Shown here: positions 9,259-18,545 of the stretch, one piece after another | Numbering within the stretch: the first letter of the stretch is position 1 | Layout of the letters: each line of letters starts with the position of its first letter | Source: SB11 sp943370295 | Lineage (GTDB): Bacteria; Bacteroidota; Bacteroidia; UBA8524 | Length of the DNA: 64,000 nucleotides | Assembly (NCBI GenBank): GCA_943370295.1 | Contig: CALRQL020000001.1 | Coordinates: 186,001-250,000, forward strand | Direction of reading: 5' to 3' | Translations under genes and position numbers: made by a program | The notes under the pieces: model-generated | The model's database searches: none | The model's input: the letters and a program-made list of their open reading frames with translations, nothing else | Told to the model about the DNA's origin: nothing

Positions 9259-12200
9259 ATGGATAAGATATTAGGCAGTATCATCAGCTTTTCGCTGAAG
9301 AATAAGTTTACCGTAATGGGCGGTACCCTGCTGATAGTGATAGCGGGGATATTCAGTTTCTCCAAAACTCCTATAGAGGCCTTTCCTGATGTGATAAACA
9401 CCCGCGTGGTGCTTATTACGCAATGGCCCGGCCGCAGTGCTGAGGAGGTAGAGAAGTTTATTACCATCCCTATTGAAACCGAAATGAACGTGGTGCCCAA
9501 TAAATCAAACCTGCGTTCGGTTTCATTATTTGGTCTTTCGGTAGTTACCCTTTTGTTTGAAGACGGGGTGGACGATTTCACAGCCCGCCAAATGGTAGCA
9601 AACCAACTGCGAAACGTTAATCTACCTGAAAATATTGAGGCGGAAATACAACCACCCAGCGGTCCTACGGGAGAAATATACCGTTATACACTTGCCAGCA
9701 AAACCAAAACGGTGCGTGAGTTGAAGGAGATACAGGATTGGGTGATTGATAAACGTATAAAAGCCGTAGCAGGGGTAGCTGATGTAATTAGTTTTGGTGG
9801 TGAGGTGAAGACCTATGAGGTAACCCTTGACCCCAACAAACTAAACGAGTACAACCTTGTGGTGGGCGATGTGTACGATGCGATAAAAGAGAACAACGCA
9901 AACGTAGGCGGCGATGTGATGGAAAAAGGCTCACAGGCATTTGTGGTGCGCGGTATAGGAGCTGTAAAATCTATCACGGATATTGAGAACATCATCGTTA
10001 CCATTAAAAACGGAATTCCTGTTTTTATTAAAGAAGTAGCCAATGTGCAGGAAAGCAACCGCCCCCGTATGGGTAAGGTGGGACGCGATACCTTGCCCGA
10101 TGTGGTGGAAGGAATTGTGCTATTGCGTAAATACGAAAACCCCAGCAAGGTGCTAAAGGATTTGAACGCCACGATTGCTGATATGAATGCCCGTGTGCTG
10201 CCCGGTGATGTTAAGATTGATGCGTTTTACGACCGCACCACCTTGGTAAACCTGACTACCCACACCGTAATGGAAAACCTGATTGTGGGTATGTTGCTGG
10301 TAACCTTCATCCTTACCATATTCCTGTTGGATTGGCGCACCACACTTATCGTTTCATTGATTATTCCGTTGGCATTATTGTTTGCCTTTATATGTATGAA
10401 GTTGAGGGGCATGAGTGCTAACCTGCTTTCGATAGGAGCGATTGACTTCGGGATTATTATCGACGGTGCTGTGGTAATGGTGGAAGGGGTGTTTGTGTAC
10501 CTTGCCCATCGAAACCACGAGATGGGTAAAGAACGTTTTAACCTTGCCAGCAAAATAGGCATGGTAAAAAGCATCGCTACTGAAATGGGCAAGCCTATCT
10601 TCTTTTCAAAACTTATCATCATTACAGCATTGATACCCATTTTCGCCTTCCAAAAAGTAGAAGGCAAAATGTTCTCTCCCTTGGCCTACACCATTGGTTT
10701 TGCATTGGTGGGAGCTTTGATATTTACGCTTACGCTTGTGCCTTTGTTGTGTAAAATATTACTGAACAAAAACGTTCGCGAAAAGCACAACCCGTTGGTA
10801 AGCGGCATGGAAAAACTCTATATGCCTTTTCTTGACAGGTGTCTTAAAAAACCTAAGTTAAGCCTGATTGTATCAGGATTAATATTGGTGGGCAGTCTTT
10901 TGGTAGGCGGAACACTGGGAACGGAATTCTTACCGCAACTGAACGAAGGTTCTATATATGTACGCGCCAGTATGCCGCAAAGCATCAACTTTACGGAGGC
11001 TAATCAGTACTCTGAAAATATGCGCGGGGTTTTTACCCAATACCCTGAAGTGAAAGGCGTAATATCTCAGAACGGACGGCCTAACGATGGTACAGACCCT
11101 ACAGGTTTCTTTAACGTAGAGTTTTTTGTGGATTTGAAACCCAAAGGTGAGTGGCGCGACGGCTGGACAAAAGAGCAACTGATTGACAGTATGCAAACCC
11201 GCTTGGAAGAACGCTACCCCGGAGTGGTATTTGGGTTTTCACAACCCATCTCCGATAACGTGCAGGAAGCGGTTTCAGGGGTGAAGGGCGAGATGGCCAT
11301 AAAAGTTTATGGCGATGATTTGGCTACCCTTGAGCAAAAGGCCGAGGAGATTAAAAGCATTATGCGAACTGTGCCCGGTGTTGAAGATTTGGGGGTGTTT
11401 AAAAGTATCGGCCAGCCTGAATTGCGTGTGCAATTAGATTACCAGAAAATGGGACGCTACGGGGTAAACATTGCCGATGCTAACGATGTGATTGAAATGG
11501 CCATTGGAGGTAAGGCAGTAAACCAAAAATACGAAGGTGAACGTAAGTTCGATATTCGTGTGCGTTTTTCACCGGAGTATCGTAACAGTATTGAGGCCAT
11601 TGGTAAGTTATTGGTTCCCGCAGTAAAAGGTACCAGCAGTAAAGAGGGTACCCGTATTCCTTTGCGTGAAATTGCCGATATTGATATTGCCACCGGTACT
11701 GCCTTTGTGTATCGTGAAACCAACCAACGTTTTGTACCTATCAAGTTCTCAGTCCGCGGTCGCGACTTAGGTAGCACAATAGCCGAAGCCCAACAAAAAG
11801 TAAACGATGCGGTTAAATTAGATAAAGGCTATTCATTAGCTTGGAACGGAGAATTTGAAAACCAAGTGCGCGCCACCAATCAGCTAAAAATTGTGGTACC
11901 TATCTCTATTCTGCTTATTTTCTTTTGGTTGTTTATCATGTTTGGTTCACCCTTAGATGCTGGTATTGTGCTTATCAACGTACCCTTTGCGCTTATTGGG
12001 GGTATTATGGGGTTATACCTAACGGGTATCAACTTTAGTATCTCGGCGGGTGTTGGCTTTATTGCCTTGTTTGGTGTGTGTGTGCAGAACGGGGTAATAT
12101 TAGTATCTATCTTCAACCAGAACATGGAGGCAGGCATGGATAAACTAAAAGCTATCCGAGAGGGGGCACTTACCCGTGTTCGGCCTGTTGTAATGACGGC

Positions 12201-12426
12201 CTTAATGGCGGGGTTAGGTTTATTGCCCGCTGCGCTTTCAACCGGTATTGGTTCTGAAACCCAAAGGCCGTTGGCAGTGGTGGTAATCGGAGGACTTATA
12301 TCAGCCACAATCCTTACTCTGCTAATATTACCTGTGATTTATTATATCATGAAAAAACAACGGGAGCCCAAAGTTGCACCCATAGTTATTAACCAAACAA
12401 AAGACAACGAAAATGAAATTATATAA
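9259..12426 (+). CDS. Heavy-metal efflux RND pump, CzcA/CusA family
   Basis: 1055 residues, normal for the HME-RND family. It has twelve transmembrane helices in the 1+5/1+5 layout with two large periplasmic loops. The helix-4 motif IDFGIIIDGAVVMVEG is diagnostic of HME-RND pumps, where its acidic residues carry the proton relay; drug pumps have a different sequence. It exports divalent or monovalent metal ions (Zn/Co/Cd or Cu/Ag) using the proton gradient; sequence reading alone does not separate these. It forms a tripartite complex with the two preceding gene products, and its end overlaps the next gene by 14 nt. Confidence 0.95.
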   Translation: MDKILGSIISFSLKNKFTVMGGTLLIVIAGIFSFSKTPIEAFPDVINTRVVLITQWPGRSAEEVEKFITIPIETEMNVVPNKSNLRSVSLFGLSVVTLLFEDGVDDFTARQMVANQLRNVNLPENIEAEIQPPSGPTGEIYRYTLASKTKTVRELKEIQDWVIDKRIKAVAGVADVISFGGEVKTYEVTLDPNKLNEYNLVVGDVYDAIKENNANVGGDVMEKGSQAFVVRGIGAVKSITDIENIIVTIKNGIPVFIKEVANVQESNRPRMGKVGRDTLPDVVEGIVLLRKYENPSKVLKDLNATIADMNARVLPGDVKIDAFYDRTTLVNLTTHTVMENLIVGMLLVTFILTIFLLDWRTTLIVSLIIPLALLFAFICMKLRGMSANLLSIGAIDFGIIIDGAVVMVEGVFVYLAHRNHEMGKERFNLASKIGMVKSIATEMGKPIFFSKLIIITALIPIFAFQKVEGKMFSPLAYTIGFALVGALIFTLTLVPLLCKILLNKNVREKHNPLVSGMEKLYMPFLDRCLKKPKLSLIVSGLILVGSLLVGGTLGTEFLPQLNEGSIYVRASMPQSINFTEANQYSENMRGVFTQYPEVKGVISQNGRPNDGTDPTGFFNVEFFVDLKPKGEWRDGWTKEQLIDSMQTRLEERYPGVVFGFSQPISDNVQEAVSGVKGEMAIKVYGDDLATLEQKAEEIKSIMRTVPGVEDLGVFKSIGQPELRVQLDYQKMGRYGVNIADANDVIEMAIGGKAVNQKYEGERKFDIRVRFSPEYRNSIEAIGKLLVPAVKGTSSKEGTRIPLREIADIDIATGTAFVYRETNQRFVPIKFSVRGRDLGSTIAEAQQKVNDAVKLDKGYSLAWNGEFENQVRATNQLKIVVPISILLIFFWLFIMFGSPLDAGIVLINVPFALIGGIMGLYLTGINFSISAGVGFIALFGVCVQNGVILVSIFNQNMEAGMDKLKAIREGALTRVRPVVMTALMAGLGLLPAALSTGIGSETQRPLAVVVIGGLISATILTLLILPVIYYIMKKQREPKVAPIVINQTKDNENEII

Positions 12427-13147
12427 GCTGATAGCAATAATGGTATTGGCTGCCGTTGCTACACAAGCCAATGCCCAGTTTAAGGGCGATAGTTCTTGGA
12501 AAACCCAACCTAAAGAAGAGCAGTTAAAACTGTTTAGAACCAAAAAGTTTTATTGGGGATTTGCGCTATACCAAAACTTCTCAACCATAAAAAATAATTC
12601 CGATACCATTACCTATTTCCGCAAACCCAGTATGGGCGGTGGTATGCGTTTTGAGTACTACCCCGTTAAAAACTTTGGCGTGAGCTTTGGGTTTAATTAT
12701 ATGCAACGCGGCGCGGGAATTAAGTTAACGGATGAATACTCTGCCTTGGGCGACCCTGACTCTACTAACCGTACCCGATTGAGATTCAATACCATCGATT
12801 TTCCCATACAGTTAGTTTACCGCTCACCTTTTTTTACTCGTGAACGTTTAAGTTTACACGCAGGTATAGGTATTGCACCTGTAATTAACTTTAAAACCAA
12901 TAGGGTTTTTCACAGTGTTGAAGACGGTTTCCATCTTGAGCAAAAGCAGTCTGATATTTATTTTAAAAATGATTTTGATATTAATGCCTCCTTGGGTGTA
13001 AATATTGATGTAACGGGTGCCGCCATTTTACAAGTCCACTTAGTTGCAGGCAGAGGAAGTGCAAACGTGTACAATTCAGCAAGCACGTTTGGCAACGCAA
13101 CAGGAAAAAACAATTATTGGGGTATTAGAGTAGCTACATTGTTTTAA
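12413..13147 (+). CDS. Outer-membrane beta-barrel protein (PorT-like)
   Basis: 244 residues with a signal peptide cleaved after ATQANAQ. The rest is alternating hydrophobic/polar strands with aromatic girdle residues (GGGMRFEYYPVKNFGVSFGFNYMQRG, RLSLHAGIGIAPVINF) typical of 8- to 12-stranded barrels of the Bacteroidota PorT/OmpW-like class. It overlaps the pump gene by 14 nt and the next gene by 1 nt (TAATG), so it is an integral member of the efflux operon. The role is unknown; it may be an accessory porin or envelope sensor. Confidence 0.85.
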   Translation: MKLYKLIAIMVLAAVATQANAQFKGDSSWKTQPKEEQLKLFRTKKFYWGFALYQNFSTIKNNSDTITYFRKPSMGGGMRFEYYPVKNFGVSFGFNYMQRGAGIKLTDEYSALGDPDSTNRTRLRFNTIDFPIQLVYRSPFFTRERLSLHAGIGIAPVINFKTNRVFHSVEDGFHLEQKQSDIYFKNDFDINASLGVNIDVTGAAILQVHLVAGRGSANVYNSASTFGNATGKNNYWGIRVATLF

Positions 13148-13905
13148 TGGCAAGAATGAGGGTATTACTTCTTATAATTTTTGTTATAACTTTTAAAATA
13201 GCCGGGGCGCAAACGGAGTTAACCTTCGATCGCCCCGGCATTACTGATTTATACGCCATTGTACCCAACAATGCCTTTCAGGCCGAGATAGGCTATGATT
13301 ATTTTAACTTACACAACGAACAGGATGAGCTGCCCTCACTCACATTACGTAAGAGTTTTGGTAAGCGGTTTGAACTTCGGTATGTGTATGATTATGCTTT
13401 GTACAGCCCCTCGTTAATTCGCAGTTACGAGCGCAACGATATATTGGTTCATGGGATAGGAACCAAAGTAAACCTGTGGCAAGAAGGCAAGCAAATGCCG
13501 GGTATTTCAATTATAGCAACAGCTAAAGGCGCTGCCAAAAAAGTGCTTTTAAATGAACGGTATTACGGCACTGATATTTTTTTAGTGATGCAAAAAGCGT
13601 TTGGCAGGTTTGAATATACCAACAACACCGGTATTTTAATTGAAAATTTTGGCACATCAACACGATATATGTTTGGTAATTGTATAAGCTATGATATAAC
13701 CGAACGGAAAGCAGTATTTGCTGAACAATACTCTTTTTTTACGCCCAATGAAGGTGATGCTGATGAGTTTGGACTTATTGGGGGCTTTACTTATCAGTTA
13801 GGAAACCGTTATCAATTAGATGCCTCAGGCGGAATAATGGATTTTGATGATAGTTACTGGTTTGCCGGGGTTGGTTTATCAGTGTATTTGGGTGAATTGA
13901 ATTAA
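13147..13905 (+). CDS. Outer-membrane transporter-like protein (phenol MetA-type barrel)
   Basis: 252 residues, signal peptide ending at GAQ. The opening TELTFDRPGITD..AIVP and the following strands resemble the 'putative MetA-pathway of phenol degradation' outer-membrane family, often found near metal efflux genes. The ATG overlaps the stop of the preceding gene by one base. It is the last gene of the operon; a divergent copy of the dispersed repeat follows at 13935-13995. Confidence 0.8.
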   Translation: MARMRVLLLIIFVITFKIAGAQTELTFDRPGITDLYAIVPNNAFQAEIGYDYFNLHNEQDELPSLTLRKSFGKRFELRYVYDYALYSPSLIRSYERNDILVHGIGTKVNLWQEGKQMPGISIIATAKGAAKKVLLNERYYGTDIFLVMQKAFGRFEYTNNTGILIENFGTSTRYMFGNCISYDITERKAVFAEQYSFFTPNEGDADEFGLIGGFTYQLGNRYQLDASGGIMDFDDSYWFAGVGLSVYLGELN

Positions 13906-13934
13906 AATCCTTGTTAACTTTATAAACCAAAATA

Positions 13935-13995
13935 ACCGGTTTGATAATCTGCGGTTTGACAATAAAATTATAATACACTTTTTTATTTCTTTCTG
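13935..13995 (+). repeat. Dispersed intergenic repeat, copy B (degenerate)
   Basis: GATAATCTGC (13943-13952), preceded by CCGGTTT and followed by a TTTGACAA stretch, matches the 5' part of copies A and C. The hairpin part is degraded to a T-rich tract. It lies between two convergent gene ends. Confidence 0.45.
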
Positions 13996-14010
13996 TTTTT
14001 GTCGTAACAA

Positions 14011-15732
14011 TTACATCTCAAAATAAAAAGTACTGCCTTTTCCTATTTCACTATTTACCCCAATTTTTCCGCCTTGAGCTTCAATAAATTCTTTGCTGAT
14101 GGAAAGTCCCAAACCTGTACCTGTGCGCGGGCTGCCGGGTATTTGAAAAAATCGGTCGAATATTTTAGGTTGATATTTGGTGTCTATGCCCTTTCCTTCA
14201 TCAGTCACAGAAAACATTACACCACTTTCAGTTTGTTTTGCGGCAATGGTCACCGTGCTTTGTTCAGGTGAATAACGGATGGCATTGGTTAAGAAATTAG
14301 TGAGCACCCATACTGTTTTTTCTGTATCCGCTGTAACTCGGGGTAAATTATCCTCGATGGCATACACATAATTGATATTTTTTTGTTCGGCCAAAAATTT
14401 GGTGGCATCGGCTGCCTGTTCAATTATTTTTCTTGGTGCCGATGGTTGCAGCGTAAGTTGTATGTTGCCCGTTTCTACTTGAGACATGTTCAACAATTCT
14501 CCCGTTATTTTAAGTAAACGGCCTGCATCATCGCTTATGCTTTGGAGCAATTGTGTTTGCTCGGCATTAAGCGAACCAGTTTTTTCGTTTTCAAGCAATT
14601 GCAGGCTAAGTTTAATGGCTGATATGGGCGTTTTTAACTCGTGGGAAATGGTGGCAATAAAATTGGTTTTAGCAAAATCACGTTCTTTTAATGCTGTTAT
14701 GTTTTTAAGCAAAATCACGTGTCCAAGCAATTTTGTGGCGTTTTCGCCAATAGGGGTATATGAAATATCTATAATTTCTTTTTCGTAATAATTTTCTTTT
14801 CCGCCACTAATTATTTCTAAGGGTTTGGCAGTTGGTGCATCTGCTGCAGGCAACGGAAACATAATATCGCGGATAAGACTGCGCAGCAAATCATTGCCCA
14901 CTGAAACCTCGGGAGCAAAACGGCCTTTAATATCTTTTTCAGTAATATTAAGTATAGAAAGGGCTGCCGTATTAATAAATATAACCCGCTTATCTTCGTC
15001 TAAAACCAGCAAAGGGTCTTGTATCCCGTTGATGATGGTTTCAACCCTTTTTTTCTCAAACAATATCTTTGATAAATTACTGTTTTCGTATTCCTCTAAC
15101 CTCGCAGCCATCAGGTTAAAAGTTGCTGCTACTTCGCCAAACTCGTCGTTTCTCTCCACCGGAATCCTAAGCGAGTATTTTTTTTCGGCAATTTGTCTGA
15201 TACCTTCGTTTAGTTGGCGTATGGGTTTTGATAAATATGCCGGAAAAACAATCCAAATAATAACTGCTAACGTAATGCTTATCAGTCCTGTAACCGTCAG
15301 CCAGCCTATGCCTTTGCCTGCTGTTGCTTCGGCCACACGGCTCTTTTTAATAATAGCCTTCATATTCATTTGTATCAGGGCATACAAATCGGTTCGTAAT
15401 ACCGTTTTCAAACTGTCAGCATTAGAAGTGTTTTTCAGCAAGTAAAAGTCAGCCCCCAGCTTAGCCGTTAATTCAGCCTCACCTCCTTCTGTTATGTTTT
15501 TTTGTTGCTTGTTCAGGTATTTAGCAAAAGAGTCTGCAGAGGCCTGTGGTGTTTTACTTTCTAATGCGGCCAGCATTTTTTGTGAATATTCTACTGAGTT
15601 ATAATTGGCTTTTAATATATTTTCGGTATCATCTTTCAAAGCATTCAAGTATTTTGATGAAATATGCGAAAGCACCAATATAATGAGCACTAATGCGCCA
15701 ATACTAAGCGCAAGTTTTGTTTTAATTGTCAT
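14011..15732 (-). CDS. Membrane histidine kinase of the kdp locus (HAMP-PAS-HisKA-HATPase)
   Basis: 573 residues. TM1 (~8-24) and TM2 (~144-164) flank a ~115-residue periplasmic helical region, followed by HAMP (~165-217), PAS (~230-340), HisKA with phospho-accepting H364 (ATISHELKTP) and HATPase_c with the DEGKGID and GTGLGLSI boxes. In E. coli the kinase half is part of KdpD; here it is a separate protein whose start overlaps the kdpD sensor-module gene by 4 nt (ATGA). It presumably phosphorylates the regulator at 22668-24011. Confidence 0.92.
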   Translation of the reverse strand: MTIKTKLALSIGALVLIILVLSHISSKYLNALKDDTENILKANYNSVEYSQKMLAALESKTPQASADSFAKYLNKQQKNITEGGEAELTAKLGADFYLLKNTSNADSLKTVLRTDLYALIQMNMKAIIKKSRVAEATAGKGIGWLTVTGLISITLAVIIWIVFPAYLSKPIRQLNEGIRQIAEKKYSLRIPVERNDEFGEVAATFNLMAARLEEYENSNLSKILFEKKRVETIINGIQDPLLVLDEDKRVIFINTAALSILNITEKDIKGRFAPEVSVGNDLLRSLIRDIMFPLPAADAPTAKPLEIISGGKENYYEKEIIDISYTPIGENATKLLGHVILLKNITALKERDFAKTNFIATISHELKTPISAIKLSLQLLENEKTGSLNAEQTQLLQSISDDAGRLLKITGELLNMSQVETGNIQLTLQPSAPRKIIEQAADATKFLAEQKNINYVYAIEDNLPRVTADTEKTVWVLTNFLTNAIRYSPEQSTVTIAAKQTESGVMFSVTDEGKGIDTKYQPKIFDRFFQIPGSPRTGTGLGLSISKEFIEAQGGKIGVNSEIGKGSTFYFEM

Positions 15733-16853
15733 GACAATATAATTAAATCAACATCCGCAGAGGATAACTTGTTGAGCAGCTGATTAAAGGTGCCTGTTGC
15801 TAAAATAATGCGTAACAGATTAAAGCGGGGCTTACCTATGCAAACAGTGGTTATTTTACGTTTTTCAGCCTCGTAAATAATTGCACTTGCTACCGAAGAG
15901 TTTTGGGTATTAATAATCTCGGCACCCAGTTCAGTTGCTAACTTAAAATTATTAATCAGGTGTCGTTGTTTATCAAGGGCAATTCTGTCGGTACTTTCAG
16001 CAGGGGTTTGCACATACAATACAAACCATTTGCTGTTATAATAATTGGCTAGCCTTGCGGTTTTGCGTATTACATGGCGGGCAGCCTTATCGTTACTACT
16101 AATACAGGCCAAAAATTTCTCGTGCCGCAATGCAGCGTTACGGGGAAGTTCGGTTTCAATTTTCCGTTCTACTTGAGATGCAACTTCTTTCAACGCCAAC
16201 TCCCTGAGTTGCAGGATATGCTCGGGTTTAAAAAAATTAACAAGTGCGGTTTGTATTTTATCAGGGGTGTATATTTTTCCTTCTTTTAGCCTCAAAATCA
16301 ATTCATCGGCAGTTAGGTCAATATTTACTACTTCATCCGCTTGTGCCAAAACACTATCGGGTACACGTTCTTTTACATCAATGCCTGTAATTTCTTTAAT
16401 GTCGTTGTTAAGGCTTTCAATGTGTTGAATATTAACCGCGCTAATTACATTAATACCGGCACCCAATATCTCCATCACATCCTGCCAGCGTTTCTCGTTT
16501 TTGCTACCCTCGATATTTGTATGAGCCAGTTCGTCAACAATCACTACTTCGGGACGTAAGTTTAAAACGGCCTGCAAGTCCATTTCTTCCAATTCCTTGC
16601 CCTTGTAAAATATTTTTTTACGGGGTACAATCGGCAAACCGTCAGCCAATGCATGGGTTTCAGGACGGTTGTGGGTTTCAATAAACCCTATTTTAATATC
16701 AATACCGCTTCTAAGTAATGAATGGGCTTCTTGCAGCATACGGTAGGTTTTGCCTACCCCGGCACTCATACCGATGTAAACTTTAAACTTTCCCCGTCTC
16801 GATTTTTTTATCAAGTCGAGGAAATGTTGAACCGATGCTTCTTTTTCACTCAT
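15729..16853 (-). CDS. kdpD: KdpD N-terminal sensor module (KdpD + Usp domains, no kinase)
   Basis: Start set at the ATG at 16853, giving 374 residues, rather than the upstream TTG at 16862; this ATG forms a TAATG overlap with the porin stop. It has a KdpD domain with Walker A (GMSAGVGKT, ~28-36) and the family segments GFIETHNRPET and VIVDELAHTN, then a universal-stress-protein-like domain (~230-374). E. coli KdpD carries these plus four TM helices and a kinase; here it stops after the Usp domain, with the kinase supplied by the next gene. This is a split arrangement, not a frameshift, since both pieces have proper ends. Confidence 0.92.
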   Translation of the reverse strand: MSEKEASVQHFLDLIKKSRRGKFKVYIGMSAGVGKTYRMLQEAHSLLRSGIDIKIGFIETHNRPETHALADGLPIVPRKKIFYKGKELEEMDLQAVLNLRPEVVIVDELAHTNIEGSKNEKRWQDVMEILGAGINVISAVNIQHIESLNNDIKEITGIDVKERVPDSVLAQADEVVNIDLTADELILRLKEGKIYTPDKIQTALVNFFKPEHILQLRELALKEVASQVERKIETELPRNAALRHEKFLACISSNDKAARHVIRKTARLANYYNSKWFVLYVQTPAESTDRIALDKQRHLINNFKLATELGAEIINTQNSSVASAIIYEAEKRKITTVCIGKPRFNLLRIILATGTFNQLLNKLSSADVDLIILS

Positions 16854-17965
16854 TAGAACCAAAGAGTCAGGTTTGATATTAATAAGTTGGAGGTATTAAC
16901 CGCTGAGCCGTTGCGTATGTAAACTTTCTCATCCGACCAAAAAGTTCTGCCTTCTAACCGCACCATGATGTTGTGTGCTATTTGATAGTTGTAGCCAGCC
17001 GAAGCACTGAACGAAGAGAACCCTGTAGCCGCTGTGACGGGTGCTATTTGTACGCTGTTAGGGTCGTTAAAATATTCAACCCTTGCGGCAACAGATGATG
17101 CTTTGCCGAATCGTAACCTGCCGATTAAATTGGCCTGCCACCAGTTATGGTTTACCATTTTTCCCGCAAGGTCTCTACGCTGTTGCACTCCAAAGTAAGC
17201 GCAGCCTGTGGCCGAAAACTTACCATCGGGATTGTAAATGAAAAACACATCGGTAAAATAACGGGCTCTGTTTTGGGGTGTAACAGCTGATACTTCATTG
17301 CCTACGTATGTGTTCCAGTTTATCAGCCATTTTTTGGCAGGGCGGTATTCAACCTGTGTGCCTATAGATTTATCACTGTTAAGGTCTTGTATTTGCTGCC
17401 AGCCGTTTAGCAGATATAAGTACAGGTTTACTTTGGAATTAAGCGTATAGCTGAGTTTTAACCCCGAAAGATAGTAGGGCACGTATTCAGGAGCAAAGGA
17501 ACGGGTGTACATTAAATGGTCTTTAGAGATGGCACTCTCGTTGGTGTAGGGAGAACCGAATACCCCGGCATCTAACCAAATCTCGCGTTTTTGTGATAAA
17601 CGTATGCCCGCATATCCCTCAACTATGTTTTTTAATACCCCGGGTTCAGCAGCATAGTTGGCGTTGATATACGTGCCAAAACCGGGCACAAAACGCGCCC
17701 TGATGTTTTGAGAACTGTATTTAATATCGGCGTAGGCAAGGTTAATGGTAAACTCGTTATGACGTGCCATTGAAACAAAGTAGGATCTGTCTCCTGATTT
17801 TGGCTCATTAAAATCAAACCCATAATAGGCATCTATATAGCCGCCAACGGTTACTTTACCTTCTTTTTGCACATCTGTAGTGTCCATAACCCCTGTATTG
17901 GTAACCTGTGCCATTGTAATTGAACAACTGCAAATGGTAATTGCCATTAAAATAAACTTCCTCAT
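16853..17965 (-). CDS. Outer-membrane porin in the kdp operon
   Basis: 370 residues with a signal peptide ending at TMAQ. The body is a run of amphipathic beta strands (VGGYIDAYYGFDFNEP at the start, SNLTLWF as terminal strand with C-terminal Phe) characteristic of large Bacteroidota porins. It begins 2 nt after kdpC and is followed by kdpD with a one-base overlap, so it is co-expressed with the potassium pump. It probably lets K+ cross the outer membrane; that role is inference from position. Confidence 0.85.
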   Translation of the reverse strand: MRKFILMAITICSCSITMAQVTNTGVMDTTDVQKEGKVTVGGYIDAYYGFDFNEPKSGDRSYFVSMARHNEFTINLAYADIKYSSQNIRARFVPGFGTYINANYAAEPGVLKNIVEGYAGIRLSQKREIWLDAGVFGSPYTNESAISKDHLMYTRSFAPEYVPYYLSGLKLSYTLNSKVNLYLYLLNGWQQIQDLNSDKSIGTQVEYRPAKKWLINWNTYVGNEVSAVTPQNRARYFTDVFFIYNPDGKFSATGCAYFGVQQRRDLAGKMVNHNWWQANLIGRLRFGKASSVAARVEYFNDPNSVQIAPVTAATGFSSFSASAGYNYQIAHNIMVRLEGRTFWSDEKVYIRNGSAVNTSNLLISNLTLWF

Positions 17966-17967
17966 TA

Positions 17968-18534
17968 TCAGCGTGGTTGGTTAAAATTATCTAAAGCTGC
18001 GTTTAGCTTTAGTACGTTCACTTTTTCAGTACCAAATATACCCCACAAAGGTTCTTCGGTGTATTGGGCTACCAATGTTTTTACGTTTTCGGGGTTGATG
18101 TTTCGTGCTTTTGCAACGCGGGCAACTTGCACACGGGCAGCTTGTGGTGATATGTGCGGGTCTAATCCTGAACCTGATGCGGTTACTATGTCAGCAGGAA
18201 TGTCTTCTTTAGCGATTGTTGGATTATGCACCAAAAAAGTATCAATGCGGGCTTGTACGGTTTGCAAATGGTCGGGGTTACTAGGCCCTTTGTTGCTGCC
18301 GCCGCTACCTGCCGCGTTGTACCCTACGGCCGAGGGTCGCGACCAGAAATAAGCATCGGTATCAAACAGCTGACCTACGTTGCTGTATTGGGTTTGTCCG
18401 TTGTGAACAATTACCTCGCCTTTGCCCTTATTGGGCGCAGCCTGTGCAATGCCCCAAACCGAAATTGTATAGATGCCTGAAAAGAAAACAAGGCAAACTA
18501 TGGTGAGCCTAACGGCTATTTTTAAATCTTTCAT
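17968..18534 (-). CDS. kdpC: K+-transporting ATPase subunit C
   Basis: 188 residues, usual length for KdpC. One N-terminal TM helix (~8-30), then the conserved segments FWSRPSAVGYN, GGSNKGPSNPD, ASGSGLDPHISPQAA and VNVLKLNAALD. KdpC is the accessory subunit that raises ATP affinity of KdpB. It lies 11 nt after kdpB. Confidence 0.97.
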   Translation of the reverse strand: MKDLKIAVRLTIVCLVFFSGIYTISVWGIAQAAPNKGKGEVIVHNGQTQYSNVGQLFDTDAYFWSRPSAVGYNAAGSGGSNKGPSNPDHLQTVQARIDTFLVHNPTIAKEDIPADIVTASGSGLDPHISPQAARVQVARVAKARNINPENVKTLVAQYTEEPLWGIFGTEKVNVLKLNAALDNFNQPR

Positions 18535-18545
18535 TTGTTTACTGT

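Noticed and set aside
14825..15445. Long plus-strand frames opposite the kinase, kdp and fibre genes (for example 14825-15445, 29573-30145)
   Set aside because: They are antisense shadows of well-supported genes with clear family motifs and show no motifs of their own.
15729..16853. kdpD as a frameshifted gene
   Set aside because: Both the KdpD module and the kinase have proper starts, stops and a 4-nt overlap, and the kinase has its own TM, HAMP and PAS domains; it is a natural split.
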